DNA from: Acidobacteriota bacterium
GTDB taxonomy: Bacteria > Acidobacteriota > Thermoanaerobaculia > Multivoradales > JBCCEF01
Assembly (NCBI GenBank): GCA_039030395.1
Contig: JBCCEF010000002.1
Location: 62,001-126,000 of the forward strand
Direction: 5' to 3'
DNA: 64,000 nt
The first letter of the stretch is position 1, and every line of letters starts with the position of its first letter. Shown in pieces: positions 36,270-45,577 of the stretch. The notes under the pieces are model-generated. The model was not told the origin of the DNA. It made no database searches and saw nothing but the letters and a program-made list of their open reading frames with translations. The translations under genes were made by a program, and so were the position numbers.

Positions 36270-38574
36270 GGGCTCTCTCCAGGAGCGCGCGGGTGAGCGC
36301 CGGATTGGCGGCACCGCCGGTTTTCTGCATCACCTGACCGATGAAGAAACCGAAGAGCGCCGTCTTGCCGGCGCGGTACTCCGCCACTTCTTTGGGGTGA
36401 GCAGCGAGGACTTCGTCGACCACCTTCCCCAGAGTTCCTTCGTCGGCGATCTGCCCGAGGCCCTTGGTCTCGATGATCGCGTCCGGGCGGCCCTCGCCGG
36501 CGGCCATCGCCGCAAAGACCTCCTTGGCGGCCCGGCCGCTCAAGGTGGAATCCTCGATGCGCGCCACCAGTTCGCCGATTTCGGCGCCGCCGAAGGGCAG
36601 GTCCTCTTCGCCTCGCTCCTTCACCACCCGCAGCGCTTCGTTGACGATCCAGTTGGCGATCGGTAGCGGTGCGTCGTGGGCGGCGATCGCCCGTTCGAAC
36701 AGGCGGCCGGCGATCGGTTCGGCGGTCAGCACCTCGGCGATGCCGTCGGGCAGTCCGAAGGCGCGCCGGTAGCGCTCGAGGGCGGCGCGCTGTTCGTCGG
36801 ACCACACCCGCTCGACCGGTGGTGCCGGGGCCGTCGGCGGCTTTCTCTCTTCCTTCGAGGTTCTCTCCGTCGCCTGCGGCGCAGCCGTCTTCTTGGCCCA
36901 GGAGTCGCGCAGCGAGACGATGCGGTTGAACACCCGGCGTTCGTCGGTGGTGCTCTCCGGCTCGAGGTAGAAGTAGCCGTGGCGCTCGAACTGGAAGCGC
37001 TCGCCGGGCTCCGCCGTCGCCAGGCTGGGCTCGGCCTTCGCCCGGTCGTGCACCACCAGCGAGTGGGGATTGAGATAGGCCTTGAAATCCTCCTCCGCCA
37101 GATCCGGCCGCTCGATGGTGAACAGGCGATCGTAAAGGCGCACCTCGATGCCCTGGGCATGGTGGGCCGACACCCAGTGGATGGTGCCCTTGACCTTGCG
37201 GCCGTCCGGCGCGGCACCGCCGCGGGTTGCCGGATCGTAGGTGCAGCGCAGCTCAACCACCTCGCCCGTCTCGGGGTCTTTCACCACCTCTTCGCAGCGG
37301 ATGAAGTAGGCATAGCGCAACCGCACCTCGCGGCCCGGAGCCAGCCGGTGGAAGCCCTTCGGTGGGTCCTCGGCGAAGTCCGTTCGCTCGATCCACAGCT
37401 CGCGGGAGAAGGGGAGGGGGCGCGTTTCGTCGCCGGGCACATCATGCGGAAAGTAGGGCGCTTCGAGTGCCTCTTCGCCCTCTTCCGGGTAGTTGACGAT
37501 CACCACCCGCAGGGGATCGAGGACCGTCAGCACCCGCTTGACCTTGGGGTTGAGGTCGTCGCGAATGGCGTGTTCGAGCTGCGCCACGTCCACCGTGCTG
37601 TTGCTCTTGGCAACGCCGATGCGGTCGCAAAAGGCGCGGATCGCTTCCGGCGTGTAGCCGCGCCTCCGGTAGCCGGAGAGGGTGGGCATGCGGGGATCAT
37701 CCCAGCCCTCTACGTAGCCGCCCTGCACCAGTTCGAGAAGCTTGCGCTTGGACAGCACCGTGAAGCTGATGTTGAGGCGCGCGAACTCGATCTGCACCGG
37801 CCGGTAGGTGGTTTGCACATGATCGAGAACCCAGTCGTAGATGTCGCGGTTGTTCTCGAACTCCAGGGTGCACAACGAGTGGGTGATGCCCTCCTGTTCG
37901 TCGGACAGGCAGTGTGCAAAGTCGTACATCGGGTAGATCGGCCAGGCGTCGCCGGTGCGGTAGTGGTCCACATGGCGAATGCGATAGAGCAGCGGATCGC
38001 GCATTTTCATATTGGCCGACGCCATGTCGATCTTCGCCCGCACGGTGTAGGTACCGTCCGCAAATTCGCCGGCGCGCATGCGCTCGAGAAGGTCGAGATT
38101 CTCGGCCACCGGGCGGTCGCGATCCGGGCTGTTGCGGCCCGCTTCGGTCACCGTGCCGCGATAGGCCCGGATCTCTTCCTCGCTCAGGCTGCAGACGTAG
38201 GCGAGGCCCCGCTCGATCAAATAGACGGCGTGGCGATAGAAGATCTCGAAGTAGTCCGAGGCGAAGAACCTTCGCTCCTCCCAGTCGAAGCCCAGCCAGC
38301 GGATGTCCCGCTGAATGGACTCGACGTATTCCGGGTCCTCCGTCGAGGGATTGGTGTCGTCGAAGCGCAGGTGGCACACGGCGCCGGGAAACTCCCCAGC
38401 GATGCCGAAGTTCAGGCAGATCGACTTGGCGTGCCCGATGTGAAGATAGCCGTTCGGCTCCGGCGGAAAGCGGGTGACCACCCGGCCGTCGTTTTTGCCG
38501 GCGACGAGGTCGTCGCGGATCAAAGTGCGAATGAAATCCGTCGGTTCGGAAGCGGGGTTGTCGCGCTGGCTCAA
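36256..38574 (-). CDS. glnS: Glutaminyl-tRNA synthetase with C-terminal YqeY/GatB-like domain
   Basis: Charges tRNA-Gln directly. 772 residues, about 200 longer than E. coli GlnRS. The class I catalytic domain has PPEPNGYLHIGHAKSI at ~36-51 (HIGH), RFDDTNPSTEDPEYV, and the KMSKS-equivalent TVLSKRKLLELV. The anticodon-binding beta barrels run to about residue 560. After a Pro/Lys-rich linker (ERTSKEERKPPTAPAPPVE), residues ~591-772 form a YqeY/GatB C-terminal domain (PIANWIVNEALRVVKE; TALFGFFIGQVMQKTGGAAN). From prior knowledge, the same fusion occurs in Deinococcus, where the extension helps tRNA binding. The 5' side has a terminator-like hairpin from the upstream gene. Confidence 0.97.
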   Translation of the reverse strand: MSQRDNPASEPTDFIRTLIRDDLVAGKNDGRVVTRFPPEPNGYLHIGHAKSICLNFGIAGEFPGAVCHLRFDDTNPSTEDPEYVESIQRDIRWLGFDWEERRFFASDYFEIFYRHAVYLIERGLAYVCSLSEEEIRAYRGTVTEAGRNSPDRDRPVAENLDLLERMRAGEFADGTYTVRAKIDMASANMKMRDPLLYRIRHVDHYRTGDAWPIYPMYDFAHCLSDEQEGITHSLCTLEFENNRDIYDWVLDHVQTTYRPVQIEFARLNISFTVLSKRKLLELVQGGYVEGWDDPRMPTLSGYRRRGYTPEAIRAFCDRIGVAKSNSTVDVAQLEHAIRDDLNPKVKRVLTVLDPLRVVIVNYPEEGEEALEAPYFPHDVPGDETRPLPFSRELWIERTDFAEDPPKGFHRLAPGREVRLRYAYFIRCEEVVKDPETGEVVELRCTYDPATRGGAAPDGRKVKGTIHWVSAHHAQGIEVRLYDRLFTIERPDLAEEDFKAYLNPHSLVVHDRAKAEPSLATAEPGERFQFERHGYFYLEPESTTDERRVFNRIVSLRDSWAKKTAAPQATERTSKEERKPPTAPAPPVERVWSDEQRAALERYRRAFGLPDGIAEVLTAEPIAGRLFERAIAAHDAPLPIANWIVNEALRVVKERGEEDLPFGGAEIGELVARIEDSTLSGRAAKEVFAAMAAGEGRPDAIIETKGLGQIADEGTLGKVVDEVLAAHPKEVAEYRAGKTALFGFFIGQVMQKTGGAANPALTRALLERALSPS

Positions 38575-38595
38575 GGGTCAAGCTCCTAAAGTGAA

Positions 38596-38617
38596 AAGCC
38601 CCGCCGAAACGGGGCTC
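38596..38617 (-). terminator. Terminator-like hairpin between DUF418 gene and glnS
   Basis: On the minus strand AGCCCCG-TTTCG-GCGGGGCT forms a short strong stem followed by TTTCAC. It is 72 bases after the DUF418 stop and 22 bases before the glnS start, so it could end the DUF418 transcript or lie in the glnS leader. Confidence 0.5.
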
Positions 38618-38688
38618 CTCAAGACTAGCGCACTGGGGCGGTGCTGACCATCGGGACCCCACGGAATCCGGCAATCAGGCTCCCCCGA

Positions 38689-40038
38689 TCACGGCAGGCC
38701 CTTCCGCATCGGCTGCCGCTCGCCGTAGGTCAGCGACCGCCACAGCCACTCCGCCGGCCCGAAGCGGTAGCGCTTAAGCCACCAGTGGCTGAACAGAATC
38801 TGCAGTCCGAACAGGCAGAAGGTCATCACCAGTCCGGTGGACGTGGGCACCCGGCCGTAGAGGCCGAAGCCATAGGAGTAAGAAAGGGTGGTCATCAGCA
38901 CCGAATGGGTTAGGTAGTTGGTCAGGGCCATACGCCCCACCGGCGCCAGAGCGCTGAACACCCGGCCGCCCAGGGGGCTCTGTACCGCCATGCAGACCAG
39001 AAAGATGTAGGCGAAGCACAGCGCCGGTCCGGCGATGAAGAAGCTGACCTTGCTGACGCCAGCCCAGACCGAGGGCTCCATCGGCACCGAGCGATGAGAG
39101 GAGTAGACGTAGAGGCCGGAGCCGACGAGCCCCAGCGGCAGCAGCCAGGATGTCGCTCGCCGAAGGGTCGGCAGTTTTTGGCGCAGATTTTTGAAGAATC
39201 CAATGCGGCCAAAGTGCAGCCCGAGGATGAACATCGCGAGAATTGCCCAGCCGCCGGCCAAGGTGTACGTATAGACGATCAGCGTCTCCGAGGCGCGGGC
39301 CGCAAACACCTCGCCCACGCTGCCGTTGCCGTAGGCCTCGAAGAGGTCCGCAATGCGGGTGGCGGTCTCCTCTTCCCGCTCCGCGATCGCGTCCTGCATG
39401 TCTTGGGCTGCCGCCGGGATATCTAACATGGCGAGCTGGAATCCGGTGCCGACGATCACCAACAGCGGCAGCAGCACCAGCAGAATCGCCGCCCAGATCT
39501 TGAGGGTTTTGGCCTTGCGGCGGCGGAAGAGCAGGAGCAGGAAGCCGAGGGCCGCGTACTGCGCCAGGATGTCCCCGAACCACAAGACGAAGCCGTGGAA
39601 GACGCCGATCAGCAGCAGCATGAACAGGCGTCGCCGGAAGAACGAGCCCACCCGCTGGCCTTTGGCTTCGGCGCGCTCCATTTGAATCGCCAGGCCGATG
39701 CCGAAGAGGAAAGAGAACATGGTGAAGAACTTGCCCTGGGCGACGAAGTGGATGAAGTCGCTCGCCAGCACATCGATCGGCGCGCCCCACCAGGAAGAAC
39801 CGGTGAACTCGGTGGCGAAGGGCAGGAAGAACAGATCCATATTCACCATCAGTATGCCGAGGATGGCGAAACCGCGCAGGATGTCGAGGATCTCAATGCG
39901 CTCGCCGGTGGCAACCGGCCGCAGGGATCCCGCAAGCGGAGCATCCATCGACGACTCCGCAATGGCGGAAGCGTCGTCGGTCATAGCTCGGGAACCGTCC
40001 TCTCTTGTCGTGGACTGGTCGATCGTCGACTCGCTCAT
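38689..40038 (-). CDS. DUF418-family polytopic membrane protein
   Basis: 449 residues from ATG 40038, preceded on the minus strand by GGGGAGGGG. The family's N-terminal signature is present: ERIEILDILRGFAILGILMV with the RGFAxxGILxxN pattern, followed by the WWGAPIDVLASDFIHFVAQG block and KFFTMFSFLFGIGLAIQMER. About ten membrane segments follow, and the C-terminal DUF418 domain contains GRMALTNYLTHSVLMTTLSY and the closing RSLTYGERQPMRKG. DUF418 proteins resemble acyltransferase-3/YeiB membrane proteins; the function is unknown. The N-terminal ~40 residues are polar and may be disordered. Confidence 0.9.
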   Translation of the reverse strand: MSESTIDQSTTREDGSRAMTDDASAIAESSMDAPLAGSLRPVATGERIEILDILRGFAILGILMVNMDLFFLPFATEFTGSSWWGAPIDVLASDFIHFVAQGKFFTMFSFLFGIGLAIQMERAEAKGQRVGSFFRRRLFMLLLIGVFHGFVLWFGDILAQYAALGFLLLLFRRRKAKTLKIWAAILLVLLPLLVIVGTGFQLAMLDIPAAAQDMQDAIAEREEETATRIADLFEAYGNGSVGEVFAARASETLIVYTYTLAGGWAILAMFILGLHFGRIGFFKNLRQKLPTLRRATSWLLPLGLVGSGLYVYSSHRSVPMEPSVWAGVSKVSFFIAGPALCFAYIFLVCMAVQSPLGGRVFSALAPVGRMALTNYLTHSVLMTTLSYSYGFGLYGRVPTSTGLVMTFCLFGLQILFSHWWLKRYRFGPAEWLWRSLTYGERQPMRKGLP

Positions 40039-40206
40039 CAAACCCCTCCCCTCACGTCGCCTTGCACTACCCTACGAGGCGGCAAGCGTCAGCCTTCCGT
40101 TGAATTCGTTACCGGTCCTAATACGACAGCACCGTCAACGAGTTGCGCCGAACGTGGATTGGCTATGCTAGGTTGAAAAATATCACTTGAGTACAGGAGG
40201 TGTTGC

Positions 40207-40641
40207 ATGTGGCGTTCGATCGCCGCTGTCGTAGCGGGCTACCTGGTGATGGCCCTTTGGGTGATGATCACCCTCTCGCTCGCGTGGGTGTTGCTCGGGG
40301 CGGAATTCGCCTTTCACGAGGGAACCTTCGGGGTGACCGCCGGCTGGATGGTGCTGAACCTGCTGATGGGCGTCATCGGGGCGCTGTTGGGCGGCTGGGT
40401 AGCGGCCCTCATTGGCCGAAGCTGGGGGCCGGTCAAGGTGCTGGTGGCCGTGGTGCTGGTCCTCGGCGTCCTCTCGGCGGTGCTGCAGCGGGACAAGCCG
40501 GAACCGCCGCCGGAGCTGGAAGTCACCACCTTCGAGGCGGCCGCCTACGCCCAACAGCCCGCCTGGTATCCGTGGTTGATCACCGCCATCGGCGCCGGGG
40601 GAACGGTGCTGGGGGCCCGGTTCAGACTCCGTCCGGAGTAG
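40207..40641 (+). CDS. Small polytopic membrane protein, unrecognised
   Basis: 144 residues behind an ideal ACAGGAGGTGTTGC. Four hydrophobic segments are visible: IAAVVAGYLVMALWVMITLS, GWMVLNLLMGVIGALLGGWV, VKVLVAVVLVLGVLSAVL and WLITAIGAGGTVLGA, with a proline/glutamate-rich outer loop (DKPEPPPELEVTTFE). The glycine-rich second segment may pack tightly. No family is recognised with confidence; similar short proteins are common as uncharacterised membrane proteins in Acidobacteriota. It converges on the serine hydrolase gene and overlaps its end by 20 bases. Confidence 0.75.
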   Translation: MWRSIAAVVAGYLVMALWVMITLSLAWVLLGAEFAFHEGTFGVTAGWMVLNLLMGVIGALLGGWVAALIGRSWGPVKVLVAVVLVLGVLSAVLQRDKPEPPPELEVTTFEAAAYAQQPAWYPWLITAIGAGGTVLGARFRLRPE

Positions 40642-41878
40642 CGGCCTTCGCTGCCCATTCCTCGGTCAACCGGTCGAGGGTCTTCTTGCCGGCGTCGGCG
40701 GCGCTCCTCTGGCCGCTGTTGGTGGCCACCACCAGGGCCAGGTCCTGCTCCGGCAGCAATCGGATGAAGGCGAAGAAGGCGGTGTTGCTGCCGGCGTGGG
40801 ACAGCACCCGGCGGCCTTGCTCATCGCGGGAAACGCCCCAGCCGTAGCCGTACTCCTGGCCGTAGGGGTCGCCGTGGAGCTTGGCGAAGACGGCCGGCGG
40901 CAGCTCGATTGCGGGATCCGCCAACCGCCGGGCGCCACGCAGGTGGAGGAGTCCCCAGCGCAGGAAGTCGAGAATCGGCGCGTGGACCGTGCCGGCGGGA
41001 CCGAGGACCGCTGGATTGTCCGCCCGTACCCCCGGCTCCACCGGCACCGCGGCGCCCAGGATCGAGCGGTGGCCCCAGGGCTCGTCCGGCAGCGCTCCCG
41101 GCCTGCCCGGAGCCCCAAAGCCGGCTCCGTCCATGCCCAGAGGTTCGAAGATCCGCTCCCGCATCAGGTTCTCCCAGCTACTCCCGGCGACCTTCTCGGC
41201 CGCTGTGCCAGCCACGAGGTAGCCCACATTGGAGTACTCGAAGCGGTTGTCCGGCGGTGTCGCCGGAGCCACCGCGAGGAGGTTCTTGAGGGCCGTGCGG
41301 CGCTGGTCCGGCAGCGGGCCGGAAAGGCTCCACAGCATCTGCATGCGACCGAGGTCCGGCTTGCGGTCACCGGGTAGGCCGCCGCGGTGGAGGAGGAACT
41401 GGCTCAGGGTGACCGGCCGAAAATCCCGATGGAACGATCGGGAAAGGTTGGGAAAGATCTCCTCTAGCGGTTCGTCCCAGCCCAGTCGGCCTTCCTGGAT
41501 CTGGAGGGCGAGGAGGGTGGCGGTCATCGCCTTGGTGCAGGAGCCTAGGTGGAAGCGGTCCGCAAGTTCCACCGGCATCGGGTTGCCGGCCTTGCGAGCG
41601 CCCACCGCACCGGCCGCCAGCGGTCCGGCGGAACGGCCGACGGCGGCCGCCAGGGCCGGGATTTGATGCTCCTGGCGGATCTCCAGGAGCAGCTCGTTGA
41701 GGGACTCGAGGTCTGCCGGAACGGCGCTGGGCCGATAGTCTCCGAGGGCCGCTGCCGGATCCGGCCGATTGGTGAGGGTGCGTTGGAAGTACCATAGCGC
41801 TCCGATCGCCACCAGGCCGCAGAGGACGAGGAATGCCCCGGAACAGCCGAGGACCGAGCGGAGGGAAGGACTTCGCAA
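40622..41878 (-). CDS. Serine hydrolase of the beta-lactamase class C / PBP4-like family
   Basis: 418 residues with one N-terminal membrane anchor (VLGCSGAFLVLCGLVAIGALW), so probably periplasmic and tethered. Active-site motifs: SxxK in FHLGSCTKAMTATLLALQI (Ser ~113), YxN in FEYSNVGYLVAGTAAE, and the third motif as HAGSNT (HxG in place of KTG), the pattern of the serine hydrolase/EstB branch. True beta-lactamase activity is not implied; esterase or D-Ala peptidase activity is more likely. Translation appears to start at TTG 41878, three bases after the M1 peptidase stop, so the genes are coupled. Confidence 0.9.
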   Translation of the reverse strand: MRSPSLRSVLGCSGAFLVLCGLVAIGALWYFQRTLTNRPDPAAALGDYRPSAVPADLESLNELLLEIRQEHQIPALAAAVGRSAGPLAAGAVGARKAGNPMPVELADRFHLGSCTKAMTATLLALQIQEGRLGWDEPLEEIFPNLSRSFHRDFRPVTLSQFLLHRGGLPGDRKPDLGRMQMLWSLSGPLPDQRRTALKNLLAVAPATPPDNRFEYSNVGYLVAGTAAEKVAGSSWENLMRERIFEPLGMDGAGFGAPGRPGALPDEPWGHRSILGAAVPVEPGVRADNPAVLGPAGTVHAPILDFLRWGLLHLRGARRLADPAIELPPAVFAKLHGDPYGQEYGYGWGVSRDEQGRRVLSHAGSNTAFFAFIRLLPEQDLALVVATNSGQRSAADAGKKTLDRLTEEWAAKAATPDGV

Positions 41879-41880
41879 CG

Positions 41881-43764
41881 TCAGCCCGCGGTGCTCGTCC
41901 CGTCGCCCAACATCTCGTCAAGGGTGCGCTGAGAGACGGCGTGGTAGCCGGCGCGCGCCTCGCCGTAAATCCGCCGGGCGCGCTCGAGGCCCTCCGGGGT
42001 CGCCGCCAGGGCGCCGTAGATGGGCACCAGGAATTTGCGGCGGCCGACCCGCTTCAGGAAGTCCTCGATCGCCGGATAGGCTGGCTCATAGCCGGCGTCG
42101 ATCGAGCGCACGAACCAGGCGGCGGCGATCTCCGAGTTGCCCGCGTCGGTGAGCTGAAAGGCCTGGTCTAAGGCAGCCAGGCGCTCCGCGGCGGTGTCCT
42201 CCGGCAGGCCGCGCAGGAAACGCAGCCACTCGTGGGCGGACCAGCCCTGCGGTTGGATCTCGGAGCCCTCGAGCCAGCCGGCGAGCTGCGCGTCCACCGC
42301 TTCGAAGCGTTCCGAGACGGGCACTTCGAGGGTGTCCGGAATGCCCGGCCCGAAGATCCAATCGCGCACTCCCAGCTCCTCGAGCTGCCCCGGAGCCAGC
42401 AATTCGTTCTCCAGATCCGCCAGCAGGGTTTCGGTGGTCACCGGCCGGAAGGCGTGGCGATCGAAGTACGTGCGCAGGAAACCGTCCCACGCCTCGCGGC
42501 CGACGGACTGCTCCAGGTAGCGCAGCAGGAAACGGCCCTTCTCGTAGGCAATGTTGGTCATGCCGTCGTCCGGATCCCGGCCGGCGAGATCGAGGCGCAG
42601 GTGGGTGTCGGTCTCCTGGCCGGTGAGATTCTCAACTTCGGCGAGCAAGTCCTGGTAGCCCAGGGCGAGCAGCATGTCCGAGACCTCTTCGCCCTCGATC
42701 TCTTCCATCAGGCGCCCTTCGAAGTAGGTGGTGAAGCCCTCGTTGAGCCAGAAGTCATTCCAGTCGGCGTTGGTCGCCAGGTTGCCGGACCAGGAGTGGG
42801 CCAGCTCATGGGCGATCAACGAAACCAGCGAGCGGTCGCCGGCCAGGATGGTCGGGGTGGCGAAGGTCAGACGGGGATTCTCCATGCCGCCGAAGGGGAA
42901 GGAGGGCGGCAGCACCAGCACGTCGAACTGTCCCCAGCGGTACGGGCCGTAGAGCGCTTCGGCGGCGTCGATCATCGCCGGAATGTCGGCGAACTCCCAG
43001 GCCGCCGCCTCCACCACCGAAGGTTCCGCGTAGACCCCGCTGCGCTCGTCCAGGGCCTCGAAGGCGAGGTCGCCCACCGCCAGGGCGAGGAGGTACGAGG
43101 GTATCGGCTGCGGCATTTCGAAGCGGTACTCGCCGCTGTCGTTCCGCTCGCTGGGATTCTCGGCGCTCATCAGCGCCAGCAACTCCGGCGGCACCCGCAC
43201 CGTCGCACTGTAGGTGAAGCGCACCGCCGGGGTGTCCTGGATCGGCACCCAGGTGCGGGCGAGGATCGCCTGCGACTGGGTGAACAGGAAGGGCTCGCTG
43301 CCGCCGGCGGTCTGTTCCGGGCCGAGCCAGAGCAGGGCCGCCGCCGCCGGATCCGTCCGGTAGTCGACGTGCACCGTGCCGGTGTCCGGGGCGATCTCCA
43401 CCGTCAACGGCCGGCCGAGGGTGCCCTCCACCTCACCGAGCTCAAAGGTGGCTTCGGCGTCGGAATCATCGAGGGTGATCCGGTCGATGGTCAGGTCGCG
43501 GGTGTCGAGCACCAGCCGTACGGCGCCGTGGCCTGCCGGCAAGCGCAAGGAGGCACGGCCGGAGAGCACCTTTTCTTCGAAGTCCACTGCGAGCGTCAGG
43601 TCCAGGTGCTCGACGGTCACCTCGCCCGGTCGGGCGAAGGAGTGGAGGAGTGGCCGGTCCGGCCCTTCGCTCTCCGGCGGAGTGGGGGTCTCACCGCCGC
43701 CGGCGCAGCCGAGGGCCAGCAGAGCGAAGGCGAGGAAGACAAGGGGTTGCAGTCGATAGCGCAT
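41881..43764 (-). CDS. M1-family metallopeptidase, LTA4-hydrolase-like lipoprotein
   Basis: 627 residues from ATG 43764; a lipoprotein signal peptide (LQPLVFLAFALLALGCAGGG, lipobox LALGC) is followed by a Gly/Pro/Glu-rich spacer. The N-terminal beta domain precedes the catalytic domain with the exopeptidase motif FPFGGMENPRLTF and zinc site LIAHELAHSWSGNL with the third ligand in WNDFWLNEGFTTYFEGR (HExxH-x18-E). The C-terminal helical region (ALDQAFQLTDAGNSEIAAAW) resembles the LTA4H/aminopeptidase C-domain. It removes N-terminal amino acids in the periplasm or outside the cell. The gene lies 14 bases after the squalene/phytoene synthase gene. Confidence 0.95.
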   Translation of the reverse strand: MRYRLQPLVFLAFALLALGCAGGGETPTPPESEGPDRPLLHSFARPGEVTVEHLDLTLAVDFEEKVLSGRASLRLPAGHGAVRLVLDTRDLTIDRITLDDSDAEATFELGEVEGTLGRPLTVEIAPDTGTVHVDYRTDPAAAALLWLGPEQTAGGSEPFLFTQSQAILARTWVPIQDTPAVRFTYSATVRVPPELLALMSAENPSERNDSGEYRFEMPQPIPSYLLALAVGDLAFEALDERSGVYAEPSVVEAAAWEFADIPAMIDAAEALYGPYRWGQFDVLVLPPSFPFGGMENPRLTFATPTILAGDRSLVSLIAHELAHSWSGNLATNADWNDFWLNEGFTTYFEGRLMEEIEGEEVSDMLLALGYQDLLAEVENLTGQETDTHLRLDLAGRDPDDGMTNIAYEKGRFLLRYLEQSVGREAWDGFLRTYFDRHAFRPVTTETLLADLENELLAPGQLEELGVRDWIFGPGIPDTLEVPVSERFEAVDAQLAGWLEGSEIQPQGWSAHEWLRFLRGLPEDTAAERLAALDQAFQLTDAGNSEIAAAWFVRSIDAGYEPAYPAIEDFLKRVGRRKFLVPIYGALAATPEGLERARRIYGEARAGYHAVSQRTLDEMLGDGTSTAG

Positions 43765-43778
43765 GGGGTCTCCGATGT

Positions 43779-44705
43779 TCAAAGGACAGCCGTGGGCACC
43801 GCTACCGCCGGGCGTCCTTCGGTCAGGCATTGGTCGAGGTCGCCGGCCAGGGCGTAGACCTCCTCGCGGGTCAGTTTGGCGCCGGCGCCGGCGCTTTCCA
43901 CCCGGTCGAGGGAAGCCCAGGCGAGGCGCACCGGCAGCGCCGTGAAGGCCACCAGGCCGCGGTCGCTGCCGCCCTCCTGTAGCCGCCGCACATACTCCGT
44001 GGCGGCCACGAGGGAGGTCCGTGCGCGGGTGAAGACCTGACTGCGGGAGACCCCGTCCGGCAGAAACTGGCGGCCCTCCTCAGCGTCCGCCGCCGAATCC
44101 TTGAGGATGTTGACGAGCTGCAAACCTTCGCCGAAGGCCGCCGCCCGCTCCACCAAATAGGAGGCGAGGGAGGCGAGGGCCGGCCGGTCGAGGAGGAACA
44201 GATCCGTCAGCAGCTCGCCGACGATGCCGGCCACGATGTAGCAGTAGTCCACCAGGTCCTCGAAGGTGCGCAATTCCAGGCGCCCGGAGGCGTCGGCGCG
44301 GTCCACGAAGTCGGCCATGCCGCGGGCGGTGCGCAGGGTGTGGTGGCGAACGATGCGCTGAGCCGCCGGCGACAGGTCCTCGAAGGCTTTGAGCACCGTC
44401 GGCGTGGCGGCGACCAGCTCCAGGTATCCCGCGTGATCGCTCGGCACGGCGCGCCGCCAGGACGCCGCCAGGCGATCCGCCTGCTCGCGTCGCGGCTGGT
44501 CGAGCAACTCGCTGAACTCGGCCAGCGCCTCCTTGCGCCGTTCCGGCGGCCACACGGCAGCATCCTCGAAGGTGTCCGCGATGCGGAACAGCAGGTAGGC
44601 GATGGTCACCTCCCGCCGCGTCGGCTCCGGCAACAGCGGAATCGACAGGGCGAAAGTGCGGCTGGTCTTCTCGAGAAGAACGTCGAGGTCAGGTTGTGGA
44701 TTCAC
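43779..44705 (-). CDS. Squalene/phytoene synthase family protein, squalene-synthase-like
   Basis: 308 residues from GTG 44705. Head-to-head prenyl transferase fold. First Asp motif RIADTFEDAA (D44-x3-D48), the substrate-contact helix DYCYIVAGIVGELLTDLFLL and the second Asp region GLQLVNILKDSAADAEEGRQFLP. The YCYxVAG(I/T)VGELLTDLF block and NILKD-then-RQFLP arrangement fit farnesyl-diphosphate farnesyltransferase (squalene synthase) better than phytoene synthase, whose desaturase partner is also absent here. It would join two FPP into squalene. It sits downstream of the IPP-forming genes (50 bases from the kinase gene), closing the isoprenoid run. Product specificity is inference. Confidence 0.82.
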   Translation of the reverse strand: MNPQPDLDVLLEKTSRTFALSIPLLPEPTRREVTIAYLLFRIADTFEDAAVWPPERRKEALAEFSELLDQPRREQADRLAASWRRAVPSDHAGYLELVAATPTVLKAFEDLSPAAQRIVRHHTLRTARGMADFVDRADASGRLELRTFEDLVDYCYIVAGIVGELLTDLFLLDRPALASLASYLVERAAAFGEGLQLVNILKDSAADAEEGRQFLPDGVSRSQVFTRARTSLVAATEYVRRLQEGGSDRGLVAFTALPVRLAWASLDRVESAGAGAKLTREEVYALAGDLDQCLTEGRPAVAVPTAVL

Positions 44706-44755
44706 CGGTTCCGCAGGCTATCAAATCCGCCCCTTCGGAACCCAGCGATCACCTG

Positions 44756-45571
44756 TCAGGCGCCGGTGATAAGAGTGCCCGACACCTCCTCGCCGCGAAT
44801 GGCGCGGGCCAGGGCTCCGGGATCGCGGCCGTCGAAGATCACCGAAGGGACGCTTGCAGCGGCGAAATCGAAGGCCGTTTGCAGGCGGTGGCTCATGCCG
44901 CCGGTGACGTCCGTGCCGGCGGCACCGCCGACGCCCGTCGGAAGATCGGAGGAAGTTCCGTCCGGCAGCGCCGCGAGCTGCTCGATCGTCCGGCCCGCCT
45001 CGTCCAGCACGCCGGCCGTTTCCCCCAGCCACAGGGCCCGCGCCGGGCGGTAGCCGTGCGGCGGCAAGGCCCGCAGTAGAGCGCCGAACGCCGCTTCCGT
45101 CGAGCAGATGGTCACTCCTTGGCTACGGTCCAACACCACGTCGCCGAAAACCACCGGCAGCAGCCCGAGATCGAGGGCGCGGGCGACGGGCTCCGCGAAC
45201 ATCTCCTCCGGTCGGCCGTCGCGCGCCAGGGTGCACGCCGAAGGAGGGATCGAGAAGGGCGCGGCACCGGCTTCGATCAACGCAGCGATGACCCGCCGGT
45301 GCAGATCCGCCGCCCGGCGCTGGGTCAGTGCAATGCCCGGTCGTTGAGAGATGGGGTCCGTCCAGCCGTCCGCCAGCCCAAAGCGGGCGGCGGCCACGTG
45401 GCCGTAGGAGCCGCTGCCGTGCCCGAGGACGACGAGCGGTGCCGCCGGGCGGGCGATCTCTGCGGCCAGCTCTCGGGCCAGGCGGGTCACCACCTCCGGC
45501 CGCGCCGTGTCCGGCCGCCGCTTGTCGGTCAGCAGGCTGCCGCCGAATTTGATCAACAGGAGATCGCGCAT
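44756..45571 (-). CDS. Isopentenyl phosphate kinase
   Basis: 271 residues of the amino-acid-kinase superfamily. It begins LLLIKFGGSLLTDKRRPDTA (Lys8 and Gly-Gly-Ser nucleotide loop), and has LVVLGHGSGSYGHVAAARFG with His58 at the position of the catalytic histidine conserved in archaeal and plant isopentenyl phosphate kinases but absent from UMP and glutamate kinases. Later blocks are LLPVVFGDVVLDRSQGVTIC, then GVLDEAGRTI, and DVTGGMSHRLQTAFDFAA. It phosphorylates isopentenyl phosphate to IPP, the last step of the alternative mevalonate pathway. In bacteria this enzyme is uncommon. It follows the decarboxylase gene, separated by a 183-base inverted-repeat element. Confidence 0.92.
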   Translation of the reverse strand: MRDLLLIKFGGSLLTDKRRPDTARPEVVTRLARELAAEIARPAAPLVVLGHGSGSYGHVAAARFGLADGWTDPISQRPGIALTQRRAADLHRRVIAALIEAGAAPFSIPPSACTLARDGRPEEMFAEPVARALDLGLLPVVFGDVVLDRSQGVTICSTEAAFGALLRALPPHGYRPARALWLGETAGVLDEAGRTIEQLAALPDGTSSDLPTGVGGAAGTDVTGGMSHRLQTAFDFAAASVPSVIFDGRDPGALARAIRGEEVSGTLITGA

Positions 45572-45577
45572 GGCGCC

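Noticed and set aside
40143-40169. Promoter TTGCGC-15-TATGCT before the small membrane protein gene at 40207
   Set aside because: The spacing of 15 bases is too short and the match is only moderate.
40622-41878. Class C beta-lactamase resistance gene
   Set aside because: The third motif is HAG rather than KTG, there is an N-terminal anchor, and the gene is linked to a peptidase. It is a serine hydrolase of the wider family.
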